Shown here piece by piece: positions 47,555 through 56,786 of a stretch of 64,000 nt of DNA. Made by a program: the position numbers and the translations under genes. Origin of the DNA: Humidesulfovibrio sp. (lineage in GTDB: Bacteria > Desulfobacterota > Desulfovibrionia > Desulfovibrionales > Desulfovibrionaceae); assembly GCA_031292175.1 (NCBI GenBank), contig JARLHQ010000032.1, forward strand, positions 124,001 through 188,000, given 5' to 3'. The notes beneath the pieces were generated by a model. It searched no databases, was not told where the DNA came from, and was given only the letters and a program-made list of their open reading frames with translations. Position 1 is the stretch's first letter, and every line of letters begins with the position of its first letter.

Positions 47555-48028
47555 ATGCTCTCCCTTGCCTTGTACGCTCTCGCGGTAATCGCGCTTCTCC
47601 TCTCAAACTGGAAGGATCCGGCGCGGACCCGCCAGGGCGTGCGCCTTGGTTTGCGCTCCCTGATGAACCTGGCGCCGAACCTGCTGGGCATGGTCGCCCT
47701 GGTGGGCTTGGTGCTGGCCTTGCTGCCGCCGGAACTACTTTCGGATCTGTTCCGTCACAGCGGGCTGGCCGGATTCGCGCTGGTCGCCGCCGTCGGCTCG
47801 CTGGTCACCATGCCCGCCCCTGTGGCCTTCCCTTTGGCCGGATCTCTGCTCAAGCTTGGGGTGAGCCTGCCTTCCCTGGCGGCCTTCATAACCACGCTGA
47901 CCATGGTGGGTGTGGTCACCGCGCCTATGGAGACGGCGCATTTCGGCAAGCGCTTCACAATGATCCGGCAGAGCCTGAGCTTTCTCCTGGCCATCACCAT
48001 CGGCGCGCTCATGGGGGTGACGCTGTGA
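47555..48028 (+). CDS. Permease, N-terminal half (DUF318/ArsP-like split permease)
   Basis: Hydrophobic; FALVAAVGSLVTMPAPVAFPLAGSLLKLGVSLPSLAAFITTLTMVGVVTAPME. Confidence 0.7.
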   Translation: MLSLALYALAVIALLLSNWKDPARTRQGVRLGLRSLMNLAPNLLGMVALVGLVLALLPPELLSDLFRHSGLAGFALVAAVGSLVTMPAPVAFPLAGSLLKLGVSLPSLAAFITTLTMVGVVTAPMETAHFGKRFTMIRQSLSFLLAITIGALMGVTL

Positions 48029-48564
48029 AGGCCCGGTTCAAGCCATACGGCCTGGTCCTGGCGGTGGCGCTCATCGAGCTGGTTTTGGGCTTTACCCATC
48101 CGGCACTGGCGTGGCGGTCGGTCGGAAACTCTGCGGAATTCCTCGGCGAAGTGCTGGCCGTTTTGCCGCCGGTGATGCTGCTCATGGGCCTTCTGGATGT
48201 CTGGGTGCCGCGAAGGCTTGTGGAGGGACACCTCGGGCCGGGTTCCGGCCTGCGCGGGGTGGTGCTTGCCTTCCTGTTGGGCACGGCAGCGGCCGGACCG
48301 CTCTATGCGGCCTTTCCCCTGGCCGTGTCCCTGGGCCGCAAGGGCGCGCGGGTGGCCAACATCGCCATCTTCCTGGGCTCCTGGGCGAGCATCAAGATTC
48401 CGATGCTGGTGATGGAAAGCAGCTTCATCGGGCTTCGGTTCGCGCTCTTGCGGTTGGCCTTTACCGTGCCCGGCGTGGTGGCGGTGGGCTTTCTCATGGA
48501 ACGGCTGGTTCCGGAGGGAGGGCAGAGCGCCGTTGCTGGATTGATTGTCGAAGAAGCTTCTTGA
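48025..48564 (+). CDS. Permease, C-terminal half (DUF318/ArsP-like split permease)
   Basis: FLLGTAAAGPLYAAFPLAVSLGRKGARVANIAIFLGSWASIKIPMLVMESSFIG; GTG start overlapping the previous gene. Confidence 0.75.
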   Translation: MKARFKPYGLVLAVALIELVLGFTHPALAWRSVGNSAEFLGEVLAVLPPVMLLMGLLDVWVPRRLVEGHLGPGSGLRGVVLAFLLGTAAAGPLYAAFPLAVSLGRKGARVANIAIFLGSWASIKIPMLVMESSFIGLRFALLRLAFTVPGVVAVGFLMERLVPEGGQSAVAGLIVEEAS

Positions 48565-48658
48565 GCTTCGGGGGCGCTGCGGTGGTTGACCGAACGGATG
48601 CGCGGCCAGCGCTATGTCTTCCGCGCTCAAACAATCGCATTCCAGGAGGGGCTTCATC

Positions 48659-49642
48659 ATGATCTCCCGCTTGAACGGAACACCACGACTCGCCGCCGCT
48701 CTGCGCATCCTTTGCGCCTGCCTGATTCTGGGCACAGGCGGCATGGCTCACGCCCAGCAAGGCCAGATGACCGACAAGGGACAGCAGGTGGAGGAGTATC
48801 TGCGCGGCATCTTCAGCAGTCGCAAGGGGGTTGATGTAACGGCGATGACCCGCAAATGGTTGGACATCCCCTACGCCTCGCTCTCCCAGGCCGAGAAACT
48901 GGACATCTATCTGCCGGAGGAGGGCGGCGGGCCCTTCCCGGTCATTTTGGCCATTCATGGCGGGTCGTTTACTGCGGGCGACAAGCGGGATTTTCAGATC
49001 GTGCCCATGCTGGCCGCCACAAGACGCGGATACGCCGTTGTCTCCATCAACTACAGGCTGAGCGGTGAGGCGAGGTTTCCGGCCCAGATCCATGACGTGA
49101 AGGCCGCCATCCGCTGGGTGCGCGCCAACGCCGCGCGCTACTCGCTGGCGGCGGACAAACTTGCCCTGTGGGGAGACTCCGCAGGGGGAAACCTCGCCGC
49201 CCTGGCGGGCGTCACCGGGGGGACGGGCGTTCTGGAGGACAAGGCCATGGGCAATCCGGAGCAGTCCAGCCAAGCCAGCGCTGTTGTGGACTGGTATGGC
49301 CCCATCGACTTCCTGACCATGGGCGACCCCAGGCGGCTGGAGGAGAAGGGCAACAAGCTCATCGGCAAGACGAGCCTGGAGGCCCCGGAGCTTTACCGGG
49401 CGGCCTCGCCCGAGAGCCACATCCGCCCGGGCGTCCCGCCAATCCTCATCCAGCACGGGGATGCGGACCAGGTCATTGCGCTGGGACAGTCCGTCCACTT
49501 CGCAGCCAGACTTCGGGCTGCGCTGGGCGAAAAGGTTGTCGCTCTCGATGTCCTCAAGGGTGCGGACCATCTTGATGAACGGTTTACGACTCCGGAAAAC
49601 ATCGCAAGGGTGTTGGATTTTCTGGACGGGCATCTGAGATGA
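48659..49642 (+). CDS. Secreted alpha/beta hydrolase (BD-FAE/esterase-like)
   Basis: Signal peptide ...GTGGMAHAQQ; ILAIHGGSFTAGDK; LWGDSAGGNLAALAG; HGDADQVI. Confidence 0.9.
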   Translation: MISRLNGTPRLAAALRILCACLILGTGGMAHAQQGQMTDKGQQVEEYLRGIFSSRKGVDVTAMTRKWLDIPYASLSQAEKLDIYLPEEGGGPFPVILAIHGGSFTAGDKRDFQIVPMLAATRRGYAVVSINYRLSGEARFPAQIHDVKAAIRWVRANAARYSLAADKLALWGDSAGGNLAALAGVTGGTGVLEDKAMGNPEQSSQASAVVDWYGPIDFLTMGDPRRLEEKGNKLIGKTSLEAPELYRAASPESHIRPGVPPILIQHGDADQVIALGQSVHFAARLRAALGEKVVALDVLKGADHLDERFTTPENIARVLDFLDGHLR

Positions 49643-49857
49643 CGTGGGCAATCTAGCCGAAGCTTGAGAGCCTCAGCCATTTGCAGTGGCCGTGAAGGGA
49701 ACAACGGGGAGGTCGAACGCACTCATCGTGTGCGCCAAGGATATTGGGCAAGTCAGTTTGCCGAAGCTTGAGTGTCGATTGGTGTGGTGGGGTAGGCTGC
49801 TCAATTCGATTCAGCCCGCGCATAAAATGTAGTGCGAAAATGGAGTGCGCCAACGAA

Positions 49858-49922
49858 AAAGGGCTTGCGAATCGCTTCGCAAGCCCTTGATCTATCGAGT
49901 GGTGGAGCTGGAGGGGATTGAA
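49858..49922 (-). repeat. 65-bp repeat copy B
   Basis: aaagggcttgcgaatcgcttcgcaagcccttgatctatcgagtggtggagctggaggggattgaa; includes a strong hairpin gggcttgcgaa/ttcgcaagccc. Confidence 0.9.
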
Positions 49923-49949
49923 CCCGCGGCCTCTTGACTGCCATCCAAA
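49899..49949 (-). other. 3' half of a tRNA-Ala(GGC) gene (candidate att site or tRNA remnant)
   Basis: Minus strand GTTTGGATGGCAGTCAAGAGGCCGCGGGTTCAATCCCCTCCAGCTCCACCA: anticodon loop ATGGCAG, TTCAATC T-loop, CCA end; no D-arm or 5' acceptor strand upstream. Confidence 0.75.
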
Positions 49950-50354
49950 CAAGGCGGCACATGGACCTTAAAATGATTTGTTTACTTTTTGCCTGCACTA
50001 CAAAATAACGACCTTTACGGGACTTTTGTAGTGCGGATTTGTGGTGCAGCCTACCGCAGGCGAAGAGGTCATGACCTCGCGTTCCACGGCGAGTATTGCT
50101 CCAGGGGGGCTGCCCCGTGCGGGGAGCAGGAAAGAAATATCTTACCCAAAGCAAATCAAACTTCGACAGTAATTTCTAACTATTGTCGCTTTGAGCGTCG
50201 CCAGGCACCCAAAAAACTCCTGGCATCATGAAAAATCGGAGCCGTAGGGGCATCTCATGGAAACTACACTCACCGTACCATCTCCGGCGGCTCAGGCATA
50301 CGCGTGTATGGCGTCGCATCAACAGACACATCGTACAAAATACGCCTTCGCTTG

Positions 50355-50570
50355 CTACGCGCTATCTGCCTTGCCCTCCAGCACGGGGACGTCATACCGA
50401 GTGAGTCCGGTGTCAAAGTCCATCAGGTTCACAGCCAACACCGCAAAAGGGGCGTTCTTCTGCCCGACGACCTGCGTTAGCCTGAGGGTCTGACCGAAGT
50501 ATAACCATCCGCCCCACCCTGCCAGAACAAGGAAAACCCCGAGGGCAATGAGCCAATGGATACGTTTCGT
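50355..50570 (-). pseudogene. Open frame encoding a small TM protein without a canonical start codon
   Basis: TKRIHWLIALGVFLVLAGWGGWLYFGQTLRLTQVVGQKNAPFAVLAVNLMDFDTGLTRYDVPVLEGKADSA stop; protein-like composition with a TM helix; no ATG/GTG/TTG between the upstream stop and the TM segment. Confidence 0.5.
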
Positions 50571-50590
50571 CTACAACGACCACGCTTGCG

Positions 50591-51289
50591 CTAGCGGACT
50601 TCTAACAAGGCAAATCGTACCCCGTCATCCCTGGTCACCACACGGAAGGACTCTAGCCGTGTGGAGGCCAACTTACCGTTAACCATAAGGTTCGAGGTCA
50701 CCGTGTATGTGCCGTCCTGGAAGCGGGGGGGGATATGCACAGTGTGTACGGTCTCGTAGCCGCCGCCGCCATCGCTGGAGGGCAATTCCTTGCTGAATTT
50801 TTGAAGAACGTCGTCGCCCAGCTTGAGCTGCACGTTCTCGACCACGCTGTTCACAGCGCTCACGCGTCCGCGCACCACCTGGGCCTGGGACTGGATCACA
50901 AGGTCCTCGCCCTTCTGCAGCACGCCGCTGGCCGGAACGATGGTGGTTGTGTATTCCTGGACCACTGGCTCAGCAGGCAGCGAGCCCTTGTTGGCGCTCT
51001 TGAACTGCATTTCCACTTCGGCAGCGGTTTTGGTCTGCCGCGACTCGGAGGTCACGGCAAGACACAGGCCACCTGCGAGGAGACCTCCACCCGCCGCACC
51101 GATAGCCGCGCCGGACACCTTATTCTTGGACAGCAGGGCACCGATAAGCGCCCCGGCCAAGGCTCCGCCCACGGCGGCGCCGACGCACTTGCCATCGTCG
51201 CTGGAGCTGCCTCCCTTGGTAGTCGCGCAGCCAGAGACCAACAACGTCATCACAATTGTCAGAGCCACAAGTCGTTTTCCAACAAACAT
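50591..51289 (-). CDS. Glycine-zipper lipoprotein
   Basis: LTIVMTLLVSGCATTKGG lipobox; AAVGGALAGALIGALLSKNKVSGAAIGAAGGGLLAG. Confidence 0.85.
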   Translation of the reverse strand: MFVGKRLVALTIVMTLLVSGCATTKGGSSSDDGKCVGAAVGGALAGALIGALLSKNKVSGAAIGAAGGGLLAGGLCLAVTSESRQTKTAAEVEMQFKSANKGSLPAEPVVQEYTTTIVPASGVLQKGEDLVIQSQAQVVRGRVSAVNSVVENVQLKLGDDVLQKFSKELPSSDGGGGYETVHTVHIPPRFQDGTYTVTSNLMVNGKLASTRLESFRVVTRDDGVRFALLEVR

Positions 51290-51315
51290 GCTCCCCCCCT
51301 CAGTTATTGTTGCCG

Positions 51316-52491
51316 CTATTTCACCGTCATCTCGTCCATTTGACGTTTCTTCTCCACCTCGCTCCCTGCGATGATTCGCAAGGCTTCGGCCTTCACCTTT
51401 GGATCCCCGCCAGCAAGGCTCAAAATAGATTCCGCCATCTGGCGTCCGATCTTCCAGTTTCCGCCATCCACCTCGTGCTTCGCCTTCTTGAGTTCGGCCA
51501 AGGCTTGGGAATTGTCCGTCCTCGGTGGCTGTGCTGATTTGCCCCCTCTCTCATCTTGGGACGGATTGGAGGCTATGTGCGACTTGACGAGTCTGACAAT
51601 GCTTGAGGCCTGGCTGCAACCAGTCGCTTGGGCATCGGCAGCCGCCTGCTGCGCGACCACCACGTCATTTCTGGCCAGAGCTTCGCTGGCAGTGACGTAG
51701 AGGCCCTGGCAAATGCTGTTCTTGTTGGCCTGGGAATTGGTGATGGCTTGGAGCTTCTCCTGGGCCTGACGATTGCTGATGTCTTCACTCATGATGGTCT
51801 TCAGCTTCTTTGCTGCGGCTTCGGCCTTCCCCTGCCTTGTCAAAGACTCCGCATCGGCCATGAGGCCTGTATGACGCTTGAGCACATCCTGAATGCGTCC
51901 GAGCAAGGCGCTGGCCTTCGGATTGTTGGTATCCTTTGCGAGCAGCTTGTCCAGGTAGCCTTTGGCAGTTGCCATGTCCCGATTGATAAAAGCCGTCTCA
52001 GCCATGGCATAGGTTTCCACTGCCCTGTCTGTTCCGGTGCCGTTCAGCATAAGATAGCCCAGACCCAACACCATGATCAGGCTTACGGCAATGACTGCGG
52101 GCTTCAACCACGGGCTGACCGGGCTAGGCGCATCGTGCTTGGCCCTGCTCTCCCCGGTCTTATCCTCCACAGGACTCGCCGGCGTGACGATGGGCTTTTC
52201 CACCACCGGAGGCGGAGGAGGAGGCGTGACGATGGGCTTTTCCACCACCGGAGGCGGAGGAGGAGGCGTGACGATGGGCTTTTCCACCACCGGAGGCGGA
52301 GGAGGCTTTTTCCAGGACTTGGAGCTGGGCAACGCGACAACGGGCTGGGCTACGCCGCAGAATGGGCAGTGCAGCACCTCGCCGTAGAGCGTTTGCGAGC
52401 AGCTCGTGCAGGCGTTCTGGCCTGAAAAGGGGGGGGTGTCCGGTTTCATCTCGTTTTCTAGCATCTCTTTCACACGTTGGAGCTGCGGCAC
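51316..52491 (-). CDS. Zinc-ribbon membrane protein with Pro-rich linker, one TM segment and a TPR-like periplasmic region
   Basis: CTSCSQTLYGEVLHCPFCG; PPPPPPVVEKPIVT repeats; VIAVSLIMVLGLGYLML; AKGYLDKLLAKDTNNPKASALLGRIQ; start uncertain (52491 GTG or 52464 ATG). Confidence 0.75.
   Translation of the reverse strand: MPQLQRVKEMLENEMKPDTPPFSGQNACTSCSQTLYGEVLHCPFCGVAQPVVALPSSKSWKKPPPPPVVEKPIVTPPPPPPVVEKPIVTPPPPPPVVEKPIVTPASPVEDKTGESRAKHDAPSPVSPWLKPAVIAVSLIMVLGLGYLMLNGTGTDRAVETYAMAETAFINRDMATAKGYLDKLLAKDTNNPKASALLGRIQDVLKRHTGLMADAESLTRQGKAEAAAKKLKTIMSEDISNRQAQEKLQAITNSQANKNSICQGLYVTASEALARNDVVVAQQAAADAQATGCSQASSIVRLVKSHIASNPSQDERGGKSAQPPRTDNSQALAELKKAKHEVDGGNWKIGRQMAESILSLAGGDPKVKAEALRIIAGSEVEKKRQMDEMTVK
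52181..52306. repeat. 3 tandem copies of a 42-bp unit inside the zinc-ribbon gene
   Basis: ggcgtgacgatgggcttttccaccaccggaggcggaggagga starting at 52181, 52223 and 52265; identical apart from the end of the last copy. Confidence 0.95.
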
Positions 52492-52544
52492 GGCCTATTG
52501 CCCAAGTGCCGCGCCGCAGTGACGGATTGCAGTCGGCGCGCCGG

Positions 52545-55500
52545 CTACAGAGGGGGCGGAGTCATGCCCAGGGGAGGCGGTGCCATGAACAGGCAAGCCA
52601 ACTCAGGCACCTGGCTGGCCGGCAGCCAGGCTGGTAGGCCCGGCTTCCATACCTGGGTCGTCAGTGCCAATTGGCCGGTGCCCACCAGGGTCCTCAGTGA
52701 GGCAAAATCGTAGGGGCCACTTTGCTGCATGTTCACCGCCACCCACCATTCAGGCACAGAGAGTGGAGGCGGCGCAATGAAGCCAGTGATTGGTGGGATG
52801 CCCTGCCCCAACCCCTGCATGGGCTCAGCTCCAACACATAGGCTGCGCAACCACCCTGTGTCGAAGAATTCCTTTCTGACCCTGCGCTTGCAACGGTCCG
52901 CCCCGTTTGGCTCTGCCGGCTTCACTTCCCAGGGAATCGCGTCCAAGTTGGAATCGGGTACGATCTCGGTCCACTTCTCAAAGGAGCGAGTCACATCCGC
53001 CCAGCCTTCGCCCCATTCCGCAAGGCACGTCTCAGTGAGTCGGAGGTCACCATCGGTGAGCCTGCGGTTGCGGGCCAGTTTGGTGAGCTCCGCGTGGAGC
53101 ATGGCTGCCACGCCATAAACAAAGCCTGGGCGATCCTCGTCCTTGCCGCGTTCCGTGGTGTGCGTGGCAGGAGAATATGTCTCACGCTGAAAATATTCAG
53201 CAAGGTGAGCAAGGGCTTGAAGCTGCAGGGGATCAAGTTCGTCCAGAGCCTTGTTGACAGCATTTTCCACATGCGGACGGAATTCCGAAGGCAGGCCGTC
53301 CAGGCGGAAGGAGCGCTCGTTGCCCAGGTTCTTCCAATCGCCCCGGCCGAAGTCCAACTGGTACAAACCTGGGGGAGTGGTCTTCCGGTGGTTGCGCACC
53401 AGCTTGCGCAGCATCACCGCCAGCAGAAACAGACGTATGTCCGTAGCGGCATGCTTGAGCTCCAGGGGCGTCGGTACCATGGGGTGAACAAAGAGCGTCG
53501 GGTCTTTGTGGGTGTGCAGCGGCCATCTTTTGCTCTCCAAGCGGTACTTGGTGCGCCAGTCCCCTAGGCCCGTGAGCACGCTCAGAGGGAAGCCGGAGAT
53601 CTCACAATAGCACACGGCACGACCGGAGATGCCGGTTTTCTTGAGTTGGAATTGCGTGGCCGTGATGCCCGCGTAGGTAGGGATGCAGGAGTGCAGTTCA
53701 TCAAGCATGGGCTGCCAGTCTTCGGGATTCATGACACCCATGAAACACTTGAAGCGGTCTTGCCTCAGGGGCACGTCGGCGAAGTTCGCGTCGATCCAAG
53801 GCATGGCAGCCTTTAAAAATTCAGTAAACTTGCTCATCCTGGTGCTTGGGTCCATGCCCATGAGCTTGCGCACCAGAGGGTCTTGCCGTTTCTGCGGGGA
53901 CTGAGCCTGCTGTGCCAGCCGTGCATGGGCTGCGCGCATGCGCAACTTGTTCAGCAGTTTGGCCTTGCCGTCGGCAGAGCGCAACATGGGGAATATTTTT
54001 TGGGAGCCCTCGAAGTCCTTAAAGGCCTCGTTTGCCCAGGTGCGCAGGAGCTTGGGCTCGGGCAGCTCTTGGGGCGTGGTTTCCGCCTCGATGTAGATGT
54101 AGTTGGCGTGGACTTTGTCCTTGCTGTCCTCGATGGTTTTGGAGGTGCGGGTAATTTCTTTGCTCACGGCCAAAACATCGCGGCGGCCAGCATGGAATTC
54201 GGCCAGCAAACCGCTGTAAATGGCCTCATTCTTGTCGTCCGTGCCGTGCTTGCCACCAATGAGCGTGGTCAACTCACGCAGCACGTCGGCGCCAGTGGTG
54301 GCGGCCACGCTACGCGCATGAAAGCGCAGGTAGTCGCCCAGGTCCTGTTTCAAGTCATCAAGATACATGGAGGCCTTCTTAATGTCCGGACCGCTCAGGA
54401 AACTGCCCTTCACCGCGTTGGCCACATTGTTCAGGGTCTCCTCTATTTGGTTTGTCTTCAAAGCGTCGCGGATCTTGCGGTACCGCTGGGCGTTTTCCTC
54501 CAGTTGAAGGGCCAATCCAGTGGTGGGGCTGGCAAAGGCTGTTTTGATGAGTTCTGACAGGGAGAGCACGTACTCCAACCCGCCATAGTCGCGGTTGTCC
54601 AGGTACTCGTAGAGTTTCTGATGCAAGATCGTGTACTTCTTGGCGCGCAGCTCTTTGCCCCTGTTGGTGATGCGCTCCTCGCACGTGATGGACATGGTGT
54701 CCTGGTTGCGAATCACGTCCTGCTCCAAGGCCGGGATCTTTTCACGCAGCAGACGAGCCCAGTCCTTGAGGCTGCCCTGGTCCGCCTTGACCCCCTCCAC
54801 CAGAGCATTGAGCTTCTGCTGGATGGCCTCTTCGATGCCGCCGTGGTCGTCATGCAGCAGGTCAAGGACCAATTGGTTGTCCACAAAGGGCGCGCAAAGG
54901 TTCTGCAAGTCCGACTTGTTTCCAAAGTTTGGGAACTGGCTAAAAGTGTAGGATGAGAGCTTCAGGTGCTCACGCATGAAGTCATCGCGCTTTTGGTCCG
55001 TTGCCTGCAACGCCGACTTGTCCGTGGAGGCAATGCCGAAGAACGCCTCCAGCATGGCTGCGGCAAGACAATACTCATCCTGGTCCTGCTGCTGAGACTG
55101 CTTGGTGTCCATGATGGACTGGCCGAACGCTGAGTAACCCATGCAGTAGGAAAGCCGCATGGTGGCGCCATAGTCTGCTGGCAGGGGCGGGTTGTAGGCC
55201 ACGGCCTTGTGCTGCTTCTGGTTTACCGAGGCCGAGCGTTTGGAGCTGGCGAAGTCCTCACTGGCGAAGTCCTCAAACAAGGCGTCTGCAGTCATCTCAT
55301 AGACGTCCTGAACGTCCTTTAAGGCATCGCGGCCCATATTGGCCGACTCAATGAGATACACATCCGTAAAGGGCGTGTGGTCCAGGACTTGCGGCCCTTC
55401 AAAATTGTCCCAGCAGCCCACATACTGCGGGAACTTGTTCATGCAGGTTTCAAGTTCCATGAGCGCGGCATAACCGTTGGCCTTGGTGCGATCAGCGTTG

Positions 55501-56249
55501 GCTTTTTCATATCCGCGGGGGGTGAAGAGCATGAGCTGCACATCGTAGTTGCCGCCGCCGAAGATCTTGGTGGCCAACACTTTGGCCAGCCAGCCGAAGT
55601 CCAGGAAGGAACCCGAGCCCGTGCCACCGGCGCAGGAGCCAACCACCACGATGCGCACCCGAGCGTTGTCCACCTTCAGCCCCAGGCGGTCCAATTGGGC
55701 CTGGTTGCTGCGGTTGGCTTTGAGGCTGTTCAACTTCTGCTGGATGTTGTCGCGGACGGTGGGGTAGACGTCATAGAAGTAGAGCCGCGACACAGCCCGT
55801 AGCTGTCCCGCGCCGTCGACCAGGTTCAGGTCCTTGACTATTTCCCCGGTGAGGGGACACCACGCCTCGATATGGGGGTACTTGTTCAAGTCGTCTTCAC
55901 TGCGCAGATACTTCATCGGGTCCAGGGTGGTGACGATGCGGTCCTGCTGGGGCAGCTTCACAAGCTCAGCAAGGGGATCATCCACAGCGCTGCGGTCGCC
56001 CTCGAGCACTGCGGAATGGTCCATGTCGAAGTGGAGGAACTCTGCGACCGGGAAGGCCTCCAGGGAATCGATACGGGTCTGCCCGCCCGCTCCCCAGTTA
56101 GCGTGCAGGATGCGCCTGCGCACGCGTAAAATGACTTCCATGCCCGTACCGCCGATGCCAATGAACAGAACCGGCTGTAGCTTCCTTGTCACTTGGTTCT
56201 CGTTGCCCAGGCTCTCGGCACCGGCGGCTCCCTCAGCATTTCCTACCAT
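52545..56249 (-). CDS. Tubulin/FtsZ-like GTPase (Tubulin_2-type) with C-terminal GYF_2-like domain
   Basis: LFIGIGGTGMEVILRVRRRI; VVVGSCAGGTGSGSFLDFGWLAKVL (GGTGSGS signature); C-terminal WWVAVNMQQSGPYDFASLRTLVGTGQLALTTQVWKPGLPAW. Confidence 0.85.
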   Translation of the reverse strand: MVGNAEGAAGAESLGNENQVTRKLQPVLFIGIGGTGMEVILRVRRRILHANWGAGGQTRIDSLEAFPVAEFLHFDMDHSAVLEGDRSAVDDPLAELVKLPQQDRIVTTLDPMKYLRSEDDLNKYPHIEAWCPLTGEIVKDLNLVDGAGQLRAVSRLYFYDVYPTVRDNIQQKLNSLKANRSNQAQLDRLGLKVDNARVRIVVVGSCAGGTGSGSFLDFGWLAKVLATKIFGGGNYDVQLMLFTPRGYEKANADRTKANGYAALMELETCMNKFPQYVGCWDNFEGPQVLDHTPFTDVYLIESANMGRDALKDVQDVYEMTADALFEDFASEDFASSKRSASVNQKQHKAVAYNPPLPADYGATMRLSYCMGYSAFGQSIMDTKQSQQQDQDEYCLAAAMLEAFFGIASTDKSALQATDQKRDDFMREHLKLSSYTFSQFPNFGNKSDLQNLCAPFVDNQLVLDLLHDDHGGIEEAIQQKLNALVEGVKADQGSLKDWARLLREKIPALEQDVIRNQDTMSITCEERITNRGKELRAKKYTILHQKLYEYLDNRDYGGLEYVLSLSELIKTAFASPTTGLALQLEENAQRYRKIRDALKTNQIEETLNNVANAVKGSFLSGPDIKKASMYLDDLKQDLGDYLRFHARSVAATTGADVLRELTTLIGGKHGTDDKNEAIYSGLLAEFHAGRRDVLAVSKEITRTSKTIEDSKDKVHANYIYIEAETTPQELPEPKLLRTWANEAFKDFEGSQKIFPMLRSADGKAKLLNKLRMRAAHARLAQQAQSPQKRQDPLVRKLMGMDPSTRMSKFTEFLKAAMPWIDANFADVPLRQDRFKCFMGVMNPEDWQPMLDELHSCIPTYAGITATQFQLKKTGISGRAVCYCEISGFPLSVLTGLGDWRTKYRLESKRWPLHTHKDPTLFVHPMVPTPLELKHAATDIRLFLLAVMLRKLVRNHRKTTPPGLYQLDFGRGDWKNLGNERSFRLDGLPSEFRPHVENAVNKALDELDPLQLQALAHLAEYFQRETYSPATHTTERGKDEDRPGFVYGVAAMLHAELTKLARNRRLTDGDLRLTETCLAEWGEGWADVTRSFEKWTEIVPDSNLDAIPWEVKPAEPNGADRCKRRVRKEFFDTGWLRSLCVGAEPMQGLGQGIPPITGFIAPPPLSVPEWWVAVNMQQSGPYDFASLRTLVGTGQLALTTQVWKPGLPAWLPASQVPELACLFMAPPPLGMTPPPL

Positions 56250-56282
56250 GGCATGGTCCCCCCACGTTGACTATTTTACTGC

Positions 56283-56735
56283 TTAGGAGCGTTTCCCGCT
56301 CACGAACATGAGCACCAGCGCCACGAGGCTAATGACGCCCAAGGGGCCCATGAAGAGAGGAGTGAGGAACTTCACGCTGCTCAAGATGGCCAAGACCGAG
56401 GCGGTTGCCAGGGAGGCCAGGAAAATGAAGAGCCACCACCCGGCGGCAGTGGCGGCTCCAGGAGGTACCCGACGACCCGCGAGATGGTTGGCGTAGGCGT
56501 TCTTGGCGAAGAAGAAAGCCACGAGCAGCACCAGCAAGATGCCGGCGGCAATGGCGTAGTCTCTGGGCTGCGGCCCCAAGGGCACCTCGATGATCCCCTC
56601 CCCGGTGATGGTGAGCTTCCCGTTGCTGTCCAAAGTGGCCCCCCCTACAATCGGGGGGCTTGCGGCCTGTCCCGGCTGCTGGCTCTGGGGGGCTGCCTCA
56701 GGGATAACAAAACCAGTGTTCGCCTTCTCTGCCAT
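56283..56735 (-). CDS. Small protein with Pro/Gln-rich N-terminus and three TM segments
   Basis: YAIAAGILLVLLVAFFFAKNAY; WWLFIFLASLATASVLAIL; LFMGPLGVISLVALVLMFVSG. Confidence 0.7.
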   Translation of the reverse strand: MAEKANTGFVIPEAAPQSQQPGQAASPPIVGGATLDSNGKLTITGEGIIEVPLGPQPRDYAIAAGILLVLLVAFFFAKNAYANHLAGRRVPPGAATAAGWWLFIFLASLATASVLAILSSVKFLTPLFMGPLGVISLVALVLMFVSGKRS

Positions 56736-56786
56736 GTCCTGACTCCTTCTCTTGCGCTGTCGTTTTGGTGGATTGCGACTCTTCCG

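Noticed and set aside
49656-49772. Direct repeat gccgaagcttgag at 49656 and 49760
   Set aside because: Only 13 bp, no transposase or target-site context; could be chance or a minor duplication
49858-49949. Considered as the 3' end of a tmRNA (ssrA) gene
   Set aside because: The end CAGCTCCACCA fits, but the ATGGCAG anticodon loop with stem fits tRNA-Ala(GGC) better and no tag peptide or ssrA 5' end lies within 400 bp
52181-52306. Considered as a CRISPR-like array
   Set aside because: Contiguous in-frame tandem repeats without spacers; they encode a proline-rich linker
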